DNA of 8,125 nt, from contig CALNAE010000155.1 in assembly GCA_937874315.1 (NCBI GenBank), positions 1 to 8,125 of the forward strand. The letters run 5' to 3'. A model generated the notes under the pieces. The model had not been told where the DNA came from. It was given only the letters and a program-made list of their open reading frames with translations, and did not search any database. Below are positions 6,281 through 8,125 of this stretch, piece by piece (position 1 is the stretch's first letter; each line of letters opens with the position of its first letter). This stretch comes from an uncultured Bifidobacterium sp. (GTDB lineage: Bacteria > Actinomycetota > Actinomycetes > Actinomycetales > Bifidobacteriaceae). Position numbers and translations under genes: made by a program.

Positions 6281-6475
6281 TTAGTAGCATCTATGCGTAT
6301 AGGTGATCGATATGGGGATGAGATTCTTGCAGCTTGGGCAGTAGTGGTTCGTGCGCGTCCTCACGTCATCACTCAACGGTGTCTCGGCGAGGAAGCGACC
6401 GCAGTTCGGGCAGACGCTGCGAACATAGCGTGTCCCATCCCGCTCGCGAAGCTCGTTCACCGATTTGTCACCCAT
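6281..6475 (-). CDS. Com-like zinc-ribbon protein (candidate translational regulator)
   Basis: This encodes 64 residues with a four-Cys zinc ribbon: C22-P-N-C25-G-R-F-L-A and Y-C46-P-S-C49-K-N-L-I-P-I-S-I. The order (Arg/Val before the first pair, hydrophobics after it, C-P-x-C-K then Ile-rich strand) resembles Com of phage Mu, a small zinc protein that binds the mom mRNA leader and opens a hairpin hiding the start codon. Com-like proteins are widespread in prophages and mostly uncharacterised. The start overlaps the upstream stop by 8 bases; AAGGGAG lies about 10 bases before the ATG, a long spacing. The gene ends 18 bases before the terminator. Its closeness to a start-codon hairpin in the next gene makes an RNA-binding role attractive, but a generic zinc ribbon of other function is possible. 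Confidence 0.6.
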   Translation of the reverse strand: MGDKSVNELRERDGTRYVRSVCPNCGRFLAETPLSDDVRTRTNHYCPSCKNLIPISITYTHRCY

Positions 6476-6620
6476 GCAGATGCGTCTCCCTTATCTTCTC
6501 TATGAGTAGCTTTCCACCTGCGACGGCAATCGCGACGAAAGTCATGACAAGAATGAGGCCGACAGTCGATAGGAGTATCACTCCTATGAGCTGCATCATC
6601 CATATCAGCAGTGCGTGCAT
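6468..6620 (-). CDS. Small single-span membrane peptide
   Basis: This encodes 50 residues: a short N-terminus, one long hydrophobic stretch (about residues 4-34, rich in Leu, Ile, Val and Met), then a basic, polar tail containing K-L-L-I-E-K-I-R-E-T-H. The strong SD AGGAG lies 5 bases before the ATG at 6620, and the gene fits neatly between its neighbours: 9 bases after the upstream stop and overlapping the next start by 8 bases. This argues that it is real despite its size. I do not recognise a family. Position after tail-tip-type genes would allow a holin-like or inner-membrane role in lysis or exclusion, but nothing in the sequence decides this, and no endolysin is visible nearby. Confidence 0.7.
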   Translation of the reverse strand: MHALLIWMMQLIGVILLSTVGLILVMTFVAIAVAGGKLLIEKIRETHLHG

Positions 6621-6629
6621 CGTATCTCC

Positions 6630-7013
6630 TCATATGACATTGTAACCGAAATCAATCGATCCGACGTTGAATCCCACGCCTGAAACACTCACCATGATAT
6701 CACCCGCACTCAGATTCATGAAACGTGCGACGCAGTTCAAAGACATGTCGGAGTTGACGCTCCACAAAACGCTCCATAATGTAATATTCCCATCCGGTAG
6801 AGCCAAACCAGTGGGATCAACACCGAAATCGCATATGGGGGCGATTCCGCTGACATACGGATGGTAGATGATGCTCACATCAACCGTCCCATGTGCGGGG
6901 ATCGTCACCTGATACGATTCATCGGCATACGAGAGCTGCGAGAAACTGACGCGCTTGTCGGACTTCATTGCGTGAATCTCGTTTTCGATGTCGCGCAGGA
7001 TATCGGTTATCAT
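6630..7013 (-). CDS. Small tail-module protein, paralogue 3 (N-terminal helix plus beta domain)
   Basis: This encodes 127 residues from ATG at 7013, which overlaps the preceding stop as ATGA and follows GGGGAG closely. A longer upstream ATG at 7115 would run through the neighbour and is rejected. Residues 1-18 form an amphipathic helix with the shared pattern T-D-I-L..I-E-N-E-I-H-A-M-K-S. After a linker comes Q-V-T-I-P-A-H-G and then about 85 residues of alternating strands, suggestive of a beta-sandwich (V-D-V-S-I-I-Y, I-M-V-S-V-S-G-V-G-F). The helix and the following I-P motif recur in the two genes upstream, so these are likely paralogues. The role is unknown; small baseplate, fibre-tip or decoration subunits are possible. 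Confidence 0.75.
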   Translation of the reverse strand: MITDILRDIENEIHAMKSDKRVSFSQLSYADESYQVTIPAHGTVDVSIIYHPYVSGIAPICDFGVDPTGLALPDGNITLWSVLWSVNSDMSLNCVARFMNLSAGDIMVSVSGVGFNVGSIDFGYNVI

Positions 7014-7387
7014 ACTCTCCCCATTACATACCAGTTGACGCTGTTGACGCTCTGCCCCATGACCGTCCAGTTGATGTGATAGCCGGAGTTTGAGGCTCCG
7101 ACCGGGAAATGCCACGTGTTGAAATCGGATAAGCCGGGCCTCGACTCCCTATATCCGACGAGCGGCTGCACGGGATTGCCCGACGAATCGGTAAACGTCA
7201 CGCTCAGCATCGGGAAATCCAGATAATCGCTCAGAGCATCGCACATGATGTCCTGATTGGCATACGTCTGCGGCACGATGAACACTCCCGATCTGACCGA
7301 GGTCATCAGACTCGGAGTGGCTCCGTCAGCCGATTTCAGGGCCATGATCTCCCTGTGCATCCTCTGTATGTCATCCAGTATGCTCAT
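7010..7387 (-). CDS. Small tail-module protein, paralogue 2 (N-terminal helix plus beta domain)
   Basis: This encodes 125 residues from ATG at 7387, overlapping the previous stop as ATGA, with GAGG 8 bases upstream. An upstream in-frame ATG at 7462 lies within the neighbour and would put 25 residues before the conserved helix, so it is rejected. Residues 1-19 (M-S-I-L-D-D-I-Q-R-M-H-R-E-I-M-A-L-K-S) form an amphipathic helix. A linker leads to V-F-I-V-P and a strand-rich C-terminal part with several Trp and the near-repeat W-T-V-M-G-Q-S-V-N and W-Y-V-M-G at the end. Function is not recognised. It is the middle member of the tandem set, which would give the three products from one coupled message. 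Confidence 0.75.
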   Translation of the reverse strand: MSILDDIQRMHREIMALKSADGATPSLMTSVRSGVFIVPQTYANQDIMCDALSDYLDFPMLSVTFTDSSGNPVQPLVGYRESRPGLSDFNTWHFPVGASNSGYHINWTVMGQSVNSVNWYVMGRV

Positions 7388-7725
7388 GCGTTCGCCTCGA
7401 ACTCCGAAAAGGATGATACCAGTATCCTCGTATCCACGCTCTTGTCCCTCTCCAATCCCCACTGCACATAGCCATCATCCTGATAGTCAACGCCACCCAT
7501 CCACGTCGTCGTGCTCACCGGGGTGCACCACACCATATGAGACTCGCCATCCAGAAACATGATGTATATGCTGCGCATCTCCATGTCACCCTGAGTGGAT
7601 GACGTGGCGGGGATATCGACCATCTGCTGGTGCAGGAGATTGACCATGGGTGGCGCATATGATTTGATGGCACGCAGCTCGTTTTGCATCCATTTGATCT
7701 CATCAACCAGCGACACTGACATCAT
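7384..7725 (-). CDS. Small tail-module protein, paralogue 1 (N-terminal helix plus beta domain)
   Basis: This encodes 113 residues. The start at 7725 (or the adjacent ATG at 7722) overlaps the end of the upstream hub-type gene by about 20 bases and has only a G-run as ribosome site. It is preferred to a later ATG because the shared helix (S-L-V-D-E-I-K-W-M-Q-N-E-L-R-A-I-K-S) begins here. After a linker come M-V-D-I-P, strands such as R-S-I-Y-I-M-F-L-D-G, and an acidic Ser/Glu-rich C-terminus. It has the same plan as the two genes downstream, though sequence beyond the helix has diverged greatly. No named family is recognised. Placement straight after a probable hub protein suggests a tail-tip or baseplate component. 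Confidence 0.72.
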   Translation of the reverse strand: MMSVSLVDEIKWMQNELRAIKSYAPPMVNLLHQQMVDIPATSSTQGDMEMRSIYIMFLDGESHMVWCTPVSTTTWMGGVDYQDDGYVQWGLERDKSVDTRILVSSFSEFEANA

Positions 7726-8125
7726 CCCCCGTCGGGCTTATCATCTGCATCTTCACCACAGTGACTCCCAGTCCGCTGACCGTGATATCCATTTTGTCGA
7801 TCCTATACAGTCCATTGTCATACAGTGGATAGTGGGAGTAGATGCCGCTCGTGATGATGCGTATGGTGTCACCAACCCAGATATCCCCGTTTTGTGCGTG
7901 CTCGCGGACTCGCAGCCCGAGACGGGTGGAATTGATCGTGACGGTGGGTGTCGCACTGGGAGTGCTCGCATATTTCAGTAGTTTTGTCGCCGCGTTGTCA
8001 AGCGTCTGCTGATTGCTGATGCTACTATCCTGAGCTACATGACAGTAATAGTAGTGTCTGGCACGCGACTGAGCATTGTACGCTCTCGCCGTGAGGGTGG
8101 TTCCCTGTGCACCATATCCATTGCC
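7703..8125 (-). CDS. C-terminal part of a probable tail hub / minor tail protein (5' end outside window)
   Basis: The frame is open from the window edge (8125) to TGA at 7703-7705, giving the last 140 residues. It shows a helix with N-Q-Q-T-L-D-N-A-A-T-K-L-L-K, a strand pattern S-A-T-P-T-V-T-I-N, then N-G-D-I-W-V-G-D-T-I-R-I-I, and finally G-L-Y-R-I-D-K-M-D-I-T-V-S-G and V-V-K-M-Q-M. The helix, then G-D-x-I-x-V, then Y-R-I-x-x-x-x-I-T-V order is what I expect in the last domain of baseplate-hub or Gp37-like siphophage tail proteins, which close the tail tip. This is by pattern only, and the N-terminus cannot be seen. The stop overlaps the next gene, so the downstream paralogues are probably translationally coupled to it. 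Confidence 0.5.
   Translation of the reverse strand, partial: GNGYGAQGTTLTARAYNAQSRARHYYYCHVAQDSSISNQQTLDNAATKLLKYASTPSATPTVTINSTRLGLRVREHAQNGDIWVGDTIRIITSGIYSHYPLYDNGLYRIDKMDITVSGLGVTVVKMQMISPTGDDVSVAG

Noticed and set aside
7010..7462. Longer start at 7462 for paralogue 2 (and likewise 7115 for paralogue 3 and 4240 for the connector)
   Set aside because: These starts lie deep inside the upstream genes. The later starts overlap the upstream stop as ATGA or follow it by 4 bases and, for the paralogues, align with the shared N-terminal helix.
1..8125. CRISPR arrays, tRNA genes, insertion sequences, attachment sites, diversity-generating retroelement
   Set aside because: I saw no regularly spaced identical repeats outside the tape measure gene, no tRNA cloverleaf, no transposase or reverse transcriptase frame, and no template/variable repeat pair.

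Overview
This window is the structural (late) region of a long-tailed double-stranded DNA phage or prophage of siphovirus type. Every gene I can support is on the minus strand, so transcription runs from base 8125 towards base 1. Genes overlap by 4 bases (ATGA) or lie a few bases apart. Shine-Dalgarno sites are strong where present, and DNA is moderately GC-rich. This suggests a host with ordinary SD-led translation, perhaps a Gram-positive such as an actinobacterium. The host is a low-confidence guess. No integrase, repressor, terminase, portal or lysis enzyme is visible.

In transcription order, the right part (8125 to 6281) holds the 3' end of a probable tail hub or minor tail gene, three small tandem paralogues sharing an N-terminal helix, a 50-residue membrane peptide, and a 64-residue zinc-ribbon protein resembling the Com translational regulators of Mu-like phages. 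An intrinsic terminator (6220-6262) closes this block, and a possible promoter is embedded in its distal arm.

The left part (6170 to 1) is a head-to-tail assembly operon: a 671-residue protein that appears to join a prohead-protease-like domain, an acidic scaffold (delta) region and an HK97-fold major capsid protein; then a head-tail connector, a head-closure (stopper) protein, a tail terminator, the major tail tube protein, a probable tail assembly chaperone, and the tape measure protein, which runs off the window after 616 residues.

The most interesting area is the junction at 6165-6490. The start codon of the protease-capsid gene is inside a perfect 9-bp inverted repeat with its Shine-Dalgarno site in the loop. 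A second in-frame start (5633) with its own good ribosome site would yield scaffold-capsid without protease. The Com-like gene sits just upstream, and a 9-base element precedes both its start codon and the capsid hairpin. This suggests, as inference only, a post-transcriptional switch setting the ratio of protease-capsid fusion to plain capsid. The order is also unusual: tail-tip-type genes directly precede the capsid gene, where portal and terminase are normally found.

Plus-strand reading frames, some of them long, are antisense shadows of these genes and are not annotated. No stretch over 300 bases lacks a gene; the only sizeable intergenic gap is 6171-6280.
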